Assembly: GCF_035989885.1 (NCBI RefSeq)
Contig: NZ_CP108518.1
Coordinates: 558,001 to 622,000 of the forward strand
Source of the DNA: Streptomyces sp. NBC_01232
GTDB lineage: Bacteria > Actinomycetota > Actinomycetes > Streptomycetales > Streptomycetaceae
Direction of reading: 5' to 3'
DNA: 64,000 nt
Both the position numbers and the translations under genes were made by a program. This document shows, one piece after another, positions 41,876 through 50,592 of this stretch. Every line of letters starts with the position of its first letter. Within the stretch, counting starts at the first letter, position 1. The notes beneath the pieces are model-generated. The model saw nothing but the letters and a program-made list of their open reading frames with translations, had not been told where the DNA came from and made no database searches.

Positions 41876-43951
41876 ATGCGCGCCAACAGGCAGCCCTTCA
41901 TCACGACTTCCCCCACCGCCGTCCGCAACCTGGGCATCCTCGCCCACGTCGACGCCGGCAAGACCACCATCACCGAACGGATCCTGTTCGCGACCGGTGC
42001 CATCCACAAGCGGGGCGAGGTCCACCACGGCACGACCGTCACCGACTTCGACGCCCAGGAACGCGATCGCGGCATCACCATCTTCGCCGCGGCCGTGAGC
42101 TGCGCGTGGGGCGGTCACCGCGTCAACCTGATCGACACCCCGGGGCACGTCGACTTCTCCGACGAGGTCGAGCGTTCCCTGCGGGTGCTGGACGGGGCGG
42201 TCGCGGTGTTCGACGCCGTCGCCGGCGTGGAACCGCAGAGCGAGACGGTCTGGCGGCAGGCCGACCGGCACGGTGTACCGCGCATCGCGTTCGTCAACAA
42301 GCTGGACCGGGCCGGCGCCGACCTCGATACGGCGGTCGCGTCGATCCGGGCACGGCTGGGCGTCGTTCCGCTGGTGGTGCAGCTGCCGATCGGAGCGGAG
42401 GACTCGTTCTCCGGCGTCGTCGACCTGCTGCGCATGCGCTCGCTGAACTGGCGGGCCGACGCCGACACCTACCAGGAGGGCACGGTACCCGAGGCGCTCC
42501 TGGAGGAAGCGGCCCGGCGGCGCCGGCTCCTGGAGGAGACGGTGGCCGAGCTGCACGCCGACGCCCTGGAGGAGTTCTGCTCGGCCTCGGCCCTGACGGA
42601 GCGCACCCTGGTGCGCGCCCTGCGCGAGCTGACGCTCCGCGGGGACGGCGTGGTCGTGCTGTGCGGCTCGGCGTACCGCAACCGCGGGATCGAGCCGCTG
42701 CTGGACGCGGTGCTCGCGTATCTGCCGTCGCCCGCCGACATGCCTGCGGTACGGGGGCTGGCGGCGGACGGCGCGGAGCAGGAGCGCGCCCCGGACCCGG
42801 CGGAGCCCTTCACGGCCCTCGCCTTCAAGGTGACCGCGACGGCGACCGGGCGCCTGACCTACCTGCGGGTGTACGCGGGCACGCTGCGCAAGGGCGCGAC
42901 GGTACTGGACGCGGCCACGGGCCGTACGGAGCGGGTCGGCCGGATCCTGCGGGTCCAGGCCGACCGGCACGAGGAACGGGAGGAGGCGGCGGCCGGTGAC
43001 ATCGTCGCGGTGATCGGGCTGAAGGCCGCCCGGGCGGGAACGACCCTGTGCGCGCCGGGTGCACCCCTGGTCCTCGAACCGCCGTCGGTGGCCGAGCCGG
43101 TGGTGTCCGTCGCGGTCGAGGCCCGGCGCAACATCGACACGGGCCGGCTCTCGGCCGCACTGGCGCGGCTCGCCGAGGAGGACCCCTCCCTGGTGGTGCG
43201 GTCCGACCCGGAGAGCGGCCAGACCGTGCTGTCGGGGATGGGCGAGCTGCACCTGGAGGTCGCGGTGGAGAAGATCCGCAGTGGCCACGGGGTGGAGGTC
43301 GTCGTGGGCCGGCCGCAGGTCTCCTACCGGGAGACGGTCGTGCGCGGGGTCCGCGGACTCGTCCACCGGCACGTCAAACAGGACGGTGGGGCGGGTCAGT
43401 TCGCGCACGTCGTCCTCGACGTCGAGCCGCTGGAGGAGCCGTGCTTCGAGTTCCGCTCGACGGTCGTCGGCGGGCGCGTGCCGCAGGAGTACGCGCGCGC
43501 CGTGGAGGCGGGCTGCCGGGACGCGCTCGCCGAGGGGCCGCTCGGCGGGTTCCCGGTGACGGGGCTGCGGGTCACGCTCACCGACGGGGCGACCCACTCC
43601 AAGGACTCCTCGGAGATGGCGTTCCGCGCGGCGGGCCGGTTCGGGCTGCGCGAGGCGCTGCGCCTGAGCACGATGGAGCTCCTGGAACCGCTCGTCGAAG
43701 TCACGGTGACGGTCCCGGAGGACGGCGTCGGGGGCGTGCTCGGTGACCTCGCGGCCCGCCGAGGCCGGGTCAGCGGTTCCACGGCCGAGGCCGGGACCGC
43801 GGTGATCACGGCGGCCGTGCCGCTGGCCGAGCTGTTCGGCTATGCGTCCCGGCTGCGCGGCCGGACGCAGGGCCGGGGCACCTTCACCACCCGGCCGGCC
43901 GGTCTCGCGCCGGTTCCGGCCTCGGTCGCGGGGGCCCTGCCGGCCCGGTGA
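41876..43951 (+). CDS. Elongation factor G paralogue (translational GTPase)
   Basis: This 691-residue GTPase has the full EF-G domain layout. The G domain carries AHVDAGKTT (23-31), RGITI (65-69), DTPGH (87-91) and NKLD (141-144). Domain II begins near 290 ([21 protein letters not shown]), domains III-V follow, including [16 protein letters not shown] and [20 protein letters not shown]. Length and motifs are closer to EF-G than to Tet(M)-type ribosomal protection proteins (about 640 residues). No str-operon genes are near, so it is not the housekeeping copy. It might be a second EF-G for stress or an antibiotic-tolerance factor. A 39-codon leader and hairpin precede it. Confidence 0.9.
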   Translation: MRANRQPFITTSPTAVRNLGILAHVDAGKTTITERILFATGAIHKRGEVHHGTTVTDFDAQERDRGITIFAAAVSCAWGGHRVNLIDTPGHVDFSDEVERSLRVLDGAVAVFDAVAGVEPQSETVWRQADRHGVPRIAFVNKLDRAGADLDTAVASIRARLGVVPLVVQLPIGAEDSFSGVVDLLRMRSLNWRADADTYQEGTVPEALLEEAARRRRLLEETVAELHADALEEFCSASALTERTLVRALRELTLRGDGVVVLCGSAYRNRGIEPLLDAVLAYLPSPADMPAVRGLAADGAEQERAPDPAEPFTALAFKVTATATGRLTYLRVYAGTLRKGATVLDAATGRTERVGRILRVQADRHEEREEAAAGDIVAVIGLKAARAGTTLCAPGAPLVLEPPSVAEPVVSVAVEARRNIDTGRLSAALARLAEEDPSLVVRSDPESGQTVLSGMGELHLEVAVEKIRSGHGVEVVVGRPQVSYRETVVRGVRGLVHRHVKQDGGAGQFAHVVLDVEPLEEPCFEFRSTVVGGRVPQEYARAVEAGCRDALAEGPLGGFPVTGLRVTLTDGATHSKDSSEMAFRAAGRFGLREALRLSTMELLEPLVEVTVTVPEDGVGGVLGDLAARRGRVSGSTAEAGTAVITAAVPLAELFGYASRLRGRTQGRGTFTTRPAGLAPVPASVAGALPAR

Positions 43952-43976
43952 CCGCCCGGCTCCCGCCGCGCCGTGG

Positions 43977-44015
43977 CCGCCCGCTCCGCCCCGTGCCCAG
44001 GGGCGGGGCGGGCGG
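43977..44015 (+). terminator. GC-rich terminator after the EF-G paralogue
   Basis: The 16-base arms at 43977-43992 and 44000-44015 pair with one G-T wobble around a seven-base loop. The hairpin lies 26 bases after the EF-G paralogue stop and before the nitrobindin gene. Confidence 0.75.
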
Positions 44016-44070
44016 CGCCCTGCCGTTAAGCTGCGGCCTTCGGGGGTCCACGCAGACAGGCAAGGTGAAC

Positions 44071-44628
44071 ATGTTCGAGTCGGTGCAGGAAAATCCCTAC
44101 CCTGACAGCCACGTCCTCGGCGAAGGCCCCGCACCGCACCCGCAACTGCGGCCCGTCCTGGCCCTGCTGGGACGCTGGCACGGCCGCGGGCAGGGCGAGT
44201 ACCCGACGCTCGAACAGGACTTCCGGTACGAGCAGGAGATCACCTTCAGCCACGACGGCCGCCCCTTCCTCCGCTACGAGGCACGCGCCTGGCTGATCGA
44301 CGCGTCCGGGGTGCCCGTGCGGCCGGCGGGACGCGAGGCCGGCTGGTGGCGGGTGACGCCCGACGCCTCCCTGGAGGTCGTGCTCGCTCATCCGACCGGC
44401 ATCGTCGAGACGTACGTCGGGCGGGTGTCCGGTGCGGAGATCGAGATCGAGACCAAGGACGTGTCGCTGACCCCGCTGGCGAAGGAGGTCACGGGCACCC
44501 GGCGCCGCTACACGCTCGGGGACGGCGAGATGACGGTCGTTCACGACATGGCCGCGGTGGGACAGCCCCTGCAGCACCACCTCACGACGCACCTGCGCCG
44601 GCGCCCGTCTCAGGAGGGGGCCCCGTAG
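44071..44628 (+). CDS. Nitrobindin family heme-binding beta-barrel protein
   Basis: This 185-residue protein shows the nitrobindin signature LLGRWHGRGQGEYPTLEQDF, then ITFSHDGRPFLRYEARAWL. Near its end is a late His pair (QPLQHHLTTHL), one of which is the proximal heme ligand in characterised family members. Nitrobindins form a ten-stranded barrel with ferric heme and handle NO or peroxynitrite. The ATG at 44071 has CAAGGTG upstream. It converges with the WYL regulator, overlapping by 19 bases. Confidence 0.9.
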   Translation: MFESVQENPYPDSHVLGEGPAPHPQLRPVLALLGRWHGRGQGEYPTLEQDFRYEQEITFSHDGRPFLRYEARAWLIDASGVPVRPAGREAGWWRVTPDASLEVVLAHPTGIVETYVGRVSGAEIEIETKDVSLTPLAKEVTGTRRRYTLGDGEMTVVHDMAAVGQPLQHHLTTHLRRRPSQEGAP

Positions 44629-45581
44629 CGGGTGGCCATCGCGGTGGCGCGGTCGCGCAGGGCGGTGCGCAGCGATTGCGGGGCGAGGGCCTCCGCGTCC
44701 GTGCCGAGCTGCCACAGCGCCCATTCCGCGTGCCATGAGTCCTGGAACGTCAGTTCCAGCCGCAGCCGGCCGTCCGCGTCGGGCTCCTCGGCGCGGACGG
44801 CCACCGCGGTGTCCAGCAGGTCCCCCCGCCGGGCCGGCTCCACCCGCACCAGCACGGTGATGTGGTTGTCGCCGAGGAACTGGGCGGAGCGTTCCCGCCA
44901 GATCCGGTCCAGGTCGACCCGGTTCGGCCGCTGCGCCGGCTCGGGGAGTTCCTCGGCGGCCAGCACCCGGGACAGCCGGTAGGTACGGTCCTCACCGGCC
45001 CGGGTCGCCAGCAGGTAGATGCGGTCGCGCACGGTGACCAGGCCGATCGGGTCCACCGTGCGCCACTGCGGCGGCCGGCCGGTGGCCTCGTAGTGGATGC
45101 GCAGCTTGTGTCCGGCGAGCACCGCGCGCCGGACCTCGATCATGGTGGTGCCGGGTACCTCGTCCGTGACCGGCCTGCGTGAGAGCAGGTCCGTCTCCGG
45201 CTCGACGAGGAACCGCCGGGCCGCGTCGCTCGCGGTGGCCCGGTGGCCTTCCGGCAGCGCGTCGACCACCTTCCGCATGGCCGAAGCGAGCGCCGAGCCG
45301 AGTCCGAACACCTGCTCGCCGCGGCCCGATCCGGCGGTCAGCAGGGCAAGGGCCTCGTCGTGGTTCAGCCCGGTGAGCTCGGTCCGGAAGCCGGGCAGCA
45401 GTGCGAACCCCCCGTGCCGGCCGCGTTCGGCGTAGACCGGTACGCCGGCCGCCGAGAGCGCCTCGATGTCGCGCAGCACGGTGCGGGTGGACACCCCCAG
45501 CTCGCCGGCCAGCGTGTCCGCGGTGAGCCGGCCGCGCTGGCGCAGCAGAAGTACCAGGGAGACCAGTCGGTCGGCGCGCAT
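44610..45581 (-). CDS. YafY-type HTH-WYL transcriptional regulator
   Basis: This 323-residue regulator begins MRADRLVSLVLLLRQRGRLT, then the HTH LAGELGVSTRTVLRDIEAL. A central WYL domain (about 135-215) contains HYEATGRPPQWRTVDPIGL and RIYLLATRAG. A WCX-like C-terminal part follows. The ATG at 45581 is the start of the conserved N-terminus. It is divergent from the RidA-like gene, with an inverted repeat between them. WYL domains bind ligands or nucleic acid. This regulator probably controls the RidA-like gene. Confidence 0.92.
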   Translation of the reverse strand: MRADRLVSLVLLLRQRGRLTADTLAGELGVSTRTVLRDIEALSAAGVPVYAERGRHGGFALLPGFRTELTGLNHDEALALLTAGSGRGEQVFGLGSALASAMRKVVDALPEGHRATASDAARRFLVEPETDLLSRRPVTDEVPGTTMIEVRRAVLAGHKLRIHYEATGRPPQWRTVDPIGLVTVRDRIYLLATRAGEDRTYRLSRVLAAEELPEPAQRPNRVDLDRIWRERSAQFLGDNHITVLVRVEPARRGDLLDTAVAVRAEEPDADGRLRLELTFQDSWHAEWALWQLGTDAEALAPQSLRTALRDRATAMATRYGAPS

Positions 45582-45615
45582 GCGGGGAATTTTATCGGAA
45601 TACATGACCAAGGGT

Positions 45616-45648
45616 GTCGTGATTTGTTGGCAGGCTCTTCAACACGAC
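45616..45648. promoter_or_regulatory. Inverted repeat between the WYL and RidA-like genes
   Basis: GTCGTG (45616-45621) and CACGAC (45643-45648) pair across 21 bases, with TTG/CAA extending the symmetry inside. The site lies within the divergent region just upstream of the WYL gene start, as expected for an autoregulatory operator. Confidence 0.45.
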
Positions 45649-45735
45649 GTCAAGGCCGGTGGCGCCCCGAGCCCACGGGCGGACGGATGTTCGTACGCAC
45701 GTATTCCTGATGAATCGAATGGAGCTGATGACGCG

Positions 45736-46131
45736 ATGGAGCGAACGGCGGTCAACCCGGTGACGTGGTCCGTGGAGATGGGGTTCAACCAGGGGGAGGT
45801 CGTCTCCGGGCACACCCGCACGCTGTACATCTCGGGGCAGACCGCGATGAGCGGCGACGGCAAGCCCTTGCACGAGGGGGATATGGCTGCGCAGTTGACG
45901 CTGAGCGTCGACAACCTGGAGGCCGTGCTCGGCGAGGCCGGGATGTCTCTCGCGGACCTCGTGCGGCTCAATGTGTACACGACCGACGTCGACCTGCTCT
46001 TCCAGCACTACGGCGTTTTGGCGGCGCGGCTCGGCGCGGCCGAGGTGGCGCCGGCCACCACGATGCTCGGGGTGACGCGACTGGCGATCCCCGGCCAGAT
46101 GGTCGAGCTCGAGGGGACCGCCGTCGCGTGA
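45736..46131 (+). CDS. RidA family protein
   Basis: This 131-residue protein has the RidA plan: HTRTLYISGQTAMSGDGKPL, then AAQLTLSVDNLEAVLGEAGMSLADLVRLNVYTTD and a C-terminal MLGVTRLAIPGQMVELEGTAV with the usual Glu. The start is the ATG at 45736, since the in-frame upstream extension includes non-protein-like sequence. It may remove reactive enamine/imine intermediates or a toxic amine. It is controlled most likely by the divergent WYL protein. Confidence 0.9.
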   Translation: MERTAVNPVTWSVEMGFNQGEVVSGHTRTLYISGQTAMSGDGKPLHEGDMAAQLTLSVDNLEAVLGEAGMSLADLVRLNVYTTDVDLLFQHYGVLAARLGAAEVAPATTMLGVTRLAIPGQMVELEGTAVA

Positions 46132-46223
46132 CGCGGCATCACCCGGCCCGCTGCGCGCGCCGGCCCGACCGGCACGGGCGGCGGGCGGGTGGATGACTCC
46201 CGGTCCTCTTCCGATGCCCTTCC

Positions 46224-46256
46224 GGTGCTCTTGCGGTGCTCTTGCGGTGCTCTTGC
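46224..46256. repeat. Three tandem 11 bp units
   Basis: Three exact copies of GGTGCTCTTGC run head to tail from 46224 to 46256, with degenerate partial units on both sides (46200-46266). They lie between the RidA-like gene and the deacetylase gene. No function is apparent. Confidence 0.8.
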
Positions 46257-46399
46257 GGTGTGCGGAAGAGCGGTCTCCCCGGCGCGCCCGGACCCCGCCG
46301 GGGAGATCACCCGGGTGCCCCGGCACGGGCTGCGGGGACCTCGGGCTGCTGCGCCGCATAGTCGGTGGCAGGGCCCGCCCGGGGCCGTGATCGTGGGGA

Positions 46400-47260
<861 letters not shown>

Positions 47261-47380
47261 GCCGATACGGAGACGCACGCTCGGCCCGGTCTGCGCCGGC
47301 TCCCCAACTCTTAGGCCTGTGACGTCCGTTGACCTGTTCGGTTATCGTCCGGTCCGGAACCGGCGGATCGGAACACGGGG

Positions 47381-48283
47381 ATGTGGCGCGTGAGCGAGAA
47401 GGAAATCCTGGCCCAGCGTTTCGAGGAGCACCGCTCCCATCTGCGGGCGGTGGCCTACCGGATGCTGGGCTCGCTCAGCGAGGCGGAGGACGCCGTACAG
47501 GAGACCTGGTTCAAGCTGAACCGCTCCGACGCCGACGCGGTCGAGAACCTGGGCGGCTGGCTGACCACCGTGACCGGCCGCGTGTGTCTGGACATGCTGC
47601 GCTCGCGCGGCACGCGGCGCGAGGATCCCCTGCACGACCAGGACGGGCAGGTCCGCCTTCCCGACCCGATCGTCAGCCGCGCGGACGGACTCGACCCCGA
47701 GCAGGAGGTCATGCTGGCCGATTCGGTCGGCATCGCCCTGATGGTCGTCCTGGACACCCTCGCCCCCGCCGAGCGCCTGGCGTTCGTGCTGCACGACCTG
47801 TTCGCCGTGCCTTTCGACGAGATCGCCCCCGTCCTCGGGCGTTCCGCCGCCACGACCCGGCAGCTCGCGAGCCGCGCCCGTCGCCGCGTCCAGGGCGCGG
47901 CGCCCGCCCCGGACCCCGACCGGGGCCGACTGCGGGCGATCGTCGACGCCTTCCTGGCAGCCTCGCGCGGCGGGGACTTCGACGCGCTCGTCGCGGTCCT
48001 CGACCCCGATGTGGTCGCACGTTCCGACGGCGGCACGCTGCGCCCCACGCTGCTGCGCCGCGGTGCGGCCGAGGTCGCCTCCCAGGCGATCGCCTTCGCC
48101 CGGTTCGCCGAGGCCGCGCACGCGGCGCTGGTCAACGGGACTCCCGGGGTGGTAGCCGTGGCGGAGGGCCGGGCGCTGTCGGTCATGGCGTTCACCGTCC
48201 GGGACGGCAGGATCACCGCGCTCGACATCCTCACGGACCCCGAGCGCCTGGCGCGCATCGACCTGAGCGTCCTCGACGTCTGA
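47381..48283 (+). CDS. ECF41-type sigma factor with SnoaL-like C-terminus
   Basis: This 300-residue protein has sigma region 2 (HLRAVAYRMLGSLSEAEDAVQETWFKL), region 4 (LAPAERLAFVLHDLFAVPFDEIAPVL), and a C-terminal SnoaL-like domain (about 180-290, GRLRAIVDAFLAASRGGDFDALVAVLDPD). In ECF41 factors (SigJ of Mycobacterium is one) this domain modulates activity in place of an anti-sigma factor. Such sigma factors are often encoded next to a DGGP-motif oxidoreductase or carboxymuconolactone decarboxylase, and none is seen here. The ATG at 47381 has GTG at 47390 as an alternative. Confidence 0.92.
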   Translation: MWRVSEKEILAQRFEEHRSHLRAVAYRMLGSLSEAEDAVQETWFKLNRSDADAVENLGGWLTTVTGRVCLDMLRSRGTRREDPLHDQDGQVRLPDPIVSRADGLDPEQEVMLADSVGIALMVVLDTLAPAERLAFVLHDLFAVPFDEIAPVLGRSAATTRQLASRARRRVQGAAPAPDPDRGRLRAIVDAFLAASRGGDFDALVAVLDPDVVARSDGGTLRPTLLRRGAAEVASQAIAFARFAEAAHAALVNGTPGVVAVAEGRALSVMAFTVRDGRITALDILTDPERLARIDLSVLDV

Positions 48284-48423
48284 CCCGTCGCCGGACCGCA
48301 CGGCGGGTCCCACCTGCGGAGTGACCTGCCCCACCACCTGTCACAGGCCGGGGCGACGCGGTGTCTTGAGGGCGATCCCACTGCACGTCAGTCAACGACA
48401 CACATCGACCAACAATCAGATGA

Positions 48424-49821
48424 TCAGAGAGAAACGCCCGGGCCGCGCAGGACCTGCACGGCCCGGTCGAAGGCGGAGTCCTTGTTCTGGTCGAACTCCT
48501 CCGCGGTGAAGACCGGCTCGGTGAGGTGCGGCGGGATGCCGGCGCCGTCGAAGGTCCTGCCCGACCGCGCCAGCAGCTCCTCGTTCGGCAGCCAGACCGA
48601 CATGCCGTTGGGGAGCTTGCGCACCAGGACGTCCGAGAAGACGCCCTGCGTGGGCTGCCCGATCCGTACGGTCCGGCCGGGGCGGTCCATGAGGGCCTGG
48701 GTGAAGGTCTCTCCCGCGCTGACGGTCGAGGCACCGGTCAGCACGGCGACCGGTCCGGTGTAGCGGGGGCCCTGGGCGGGCGTAACGTACTGGGGCTGGG
48801 GCCGCGTGTGCCGGGTGGGGTCCGCGGGATCGTTGCGGGCCCGCTTGGCGTAGGCGAGGTAGGGGGTGTCGGTGAGCCGCCCGGCGATGTGGAGCCCCAT
48901 GGCGTCGGAGCCGCCGCCGTTGATCCGCAGGTCGATGACCAGGCCCTTCAGGTGCTGGGTGCGCTCCTGGCCGAGGACCGTGTCCAGGGCCCTGTCGAGC
49001 TCGGCCAGCTCGGCGGCGTAGGGGGCGTCGTCGCCCGCGTAGCCGCCGAAGCCGGAGATCCGCAGGTAGCCCTGCCCGCCGGGGAGGTCGGCGTAGGTGA
49101 TCCGGCCGGCGGCGAAGTCCTGGAGGTTCCGGGCGTCCTTGAGGTCGCGCTCCACGACGAACTTCTTGATCCTGGCATCGAGTGTCCCGTCGGGCAGGAC
49201 GGTGCCGGGGCGGGCCTGTGCGAAGCGGCGGTCGGGAAAGCCGTCGGCATCGGCGTCGACGTCCCAGACGGCGACGTGGGCGTCGTGCAGCGGCTCGACC
49301 ATCTTGCTGAAGACGGCGAAGAGTTCGTCCGGGGTCGTCCCTTCGTGGACCGTGGGGCGGTACCGGTCGCGCACGGCGTGCCAGTCGATGCCCTTGACGG
49401 AGAAGAAGGGGTAGTTCTCCTCGAAGGACTGCCAGAAGATGTCGAAGGAAGCGAGCGGACCCCCGGGGGCGGGACCCGTGCAGGCCTCGGGCAGTCGCGT
49501 CATCCGGCGCAGGTTCCGGTCGCCGACGTCGCCGTCCAGCCGTACGGAGGCGCGGTCGTCGGCGCCCCGGGTGCGCACGGTCAGGACGGTGCCGTCGGGC
49601 GTGGTGTAGGTGCCGGGGCCGGTCCGGTGCGCGGTGGCGCCCGCGATGCAGCCGACGGCGGTGGTCTGGTACTCCTGGAGAGTGCCGTTCCGGATGGACA
49701 GCACGGTGCCGTAGCCGTCGGTCCGCCAGATCCCGTCGGCGGCCGGCTGGTGAGCGGTGGCGGTCGGCGCGACTGCGCAGACGAGGGCCAGGGCGACGGC
49801 GGTGGCCGTGACAATGCGCAC
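48424..49821 (-). CDS. Secreted S41-family (tail-specific-like) peptidase
   Basis: This 465-residue exported protein has a signal peptide ending near Ala23 (PTATAHQ). The region around 125-200 (FDIFWQSFEENYPFFSVKGIDWHAV) is a family-typical N-domain. No PDZ domain is obvious. The C-terminal S41 protease domain carries LKGLVIDLRINGGGSDAMGLHIAG and TGASTVSAGETFTQALMD with the catalytic Ser. A Lys partner is not assigned with certainty. The substrate is unknown. The start is ATG 49821. It stands alone and converges on the ECF41 gene. Confidence 0.9.
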   Translation of the reverse strand: MRIVTATAVALALVCAVAPTATAHQPAADGIWRTDGYGTVLSIRNGTLQEYQTTAVGCIAGATAHRTGPGTYTTPDGTVLTVRTRGADDRASVRLDGDVGDRNLRRMTRLPEACTGPAPGGPLASFDIFWQSFEENYPFFSVKGIDWHAVRDRYRPTVHEGTTPDELFAVFSKMVEPLHDAHVAVWDVDADADGFPDRRFAQARPGTVLPDGTLDARIKKFVVERDLKDARNLQDFAAGRITYADLPGGQGYLRISGFGGYAGDDAPYAAELAELDRALDTVLGQERTQHLKGLVIDLRINGGGSDAMGLHIAGRLTDTPYLAYAKRARNDPADPTRHTRPQPQYVTPAQGPRYTGPVAVLTGASTVSAGETFTQALMDRPGRTVRIGQPTQGVFSDVLVRKLPNGMSVWLPNEELLARSGRTFDGAGIPPHLTEPVFTAEEFDQNKDSAFDRAVQVLRGPGVSL

Positions 49822-49978
49822 GATCTTGCCTTCTCTGTAGGCGACTTGCTCGGTACGCCCACCGTCGCCGACACGCGATCCATCGGGCCATCCGGCTGTC
49901 CGGTCGATCGGGGGTGGGGCCAGCCCCCGCTACCGGCGGTACCCCGGGCCACAGGGCGAGGCCGACTCCGGATCCTGC

Positions 49979-50009
49979 TCCCCCAGCTACCGCTGGGAGG
50001 TGCCCCCAG
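49979..50009. repeat. Short palindromic intergenic repeat
   Basis: The core CCCAGCTACCGCTGGG is a 6 bp stem with a 4-base loop, followed by AGGTGCCCCCAG. I recognise this as a type of motif scattered in intergenic regions of many Streptomyces genomes, from memory only. Here it lies in the 771 bp between the S41 gene and the metalloprotease, close to the sigma-factor remnant. Confidence 0.55.
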
Positions 50010-50079
50010 GCCCGCGGCGCCCGGCACCGGACACCGCTGGATCGGCCGACAGAATCCGAAAGGGACAGCCTGGTTCGAC

Positions 50080-50190
50080 GGCGTGATGGCGATCCGCCTG
50101 GAGGACGCCCGTGTCACCGGCATCCACTGCGTCCGCACCCCGGAGAAGCTGACCCGTGTCGCGTCCGAAACCCCTCCGACCCTGCGGTGA
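50080..50190 (+). pseudogene. C-terminal remnant of a SnoaL-tailed sigma factor
   Basis: A reading frame here encodes GVMAIRLEDARVTGIHCV, RTPEKLTRVASETPPTLR and a stop at 50190. Its wording matches the end of SigJ/ECF41-type sigma factors (strand, then VRNPEKL-like motif). No corresponding sigma regions 2 or 4 precede it; upstream sequence is unrelated. It is therefore a decayed 3-prime end, possibly left by deletion. The intact ECF41 gene at 47381 has a different C-terminus. Confidence 0.5.
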
Positions 50191-50592
50191 GTCCCGGCCG
50201 CCGCGCGGGCGCCGCCGCCCCCGGGGACGAACTCCTGCCCTCCGCAACGGCTTCGGCGACGCTCCCGGCCCGCGTCGCGCCCGCCGCAGCTCACAGGTCG
50301 TGACGAAGGGAATTCGGCAGGTAGCAATTAGGTGAATTCCTGACTGAATTCCCGTCAACAAGCCTCCACTTCATATCTCGATTTGATAACAACCCACCCA
50401 GAAAGGACTGGACCATTCGGGCGCGACGCGCGTAACTCGCCTTTTTTTGCTGAGAGTTGATTGTTCGTCAAATCAGGCCGACAGGTAACGGAATGATTTC
50501 TCGGGGCACGCTCCCGTTTGTCCGAATTCTCCTCAGCATTCGTCTGGCAGGCTGCGGCGCACCCAGTCTTCCGACAACGATTTGAGGTGCCC
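50191..50592. other. AT-richer upstream region of the metalloprotease
   Basis: This 402 bp stretch has no gene that I can support. From about 50310 to 50540 the base composition is far below the window average (GAATTC twice near 50331-50350, a run of seven T at 50442-50448). It probably holds the promoter of the metalloprotease gene, but I cannot assign -35 and -10 elements with confidence. Confidence 0.5.

Noticed and set aside
43948..44070. Upstream extension of the nitrobindin gene
   Set aside because: It crosses the terminator hairpin; the ATG at 44071 starts the conserved protein.
41345..44134. Long open frame on the minus strand opposite the EF-G paralogue
   Set aside because: It is antisense to a gene with clear motifs; its residues are Arg/His/Gly-rich shadow of high-GC third positions and no domain is visible.
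50361..50592. Intrinsic terminator with the T-run near 50442
   Set aside because: The hairpin before the T-run pairs poorly and no gene ends immediately upstream on the plus strand.
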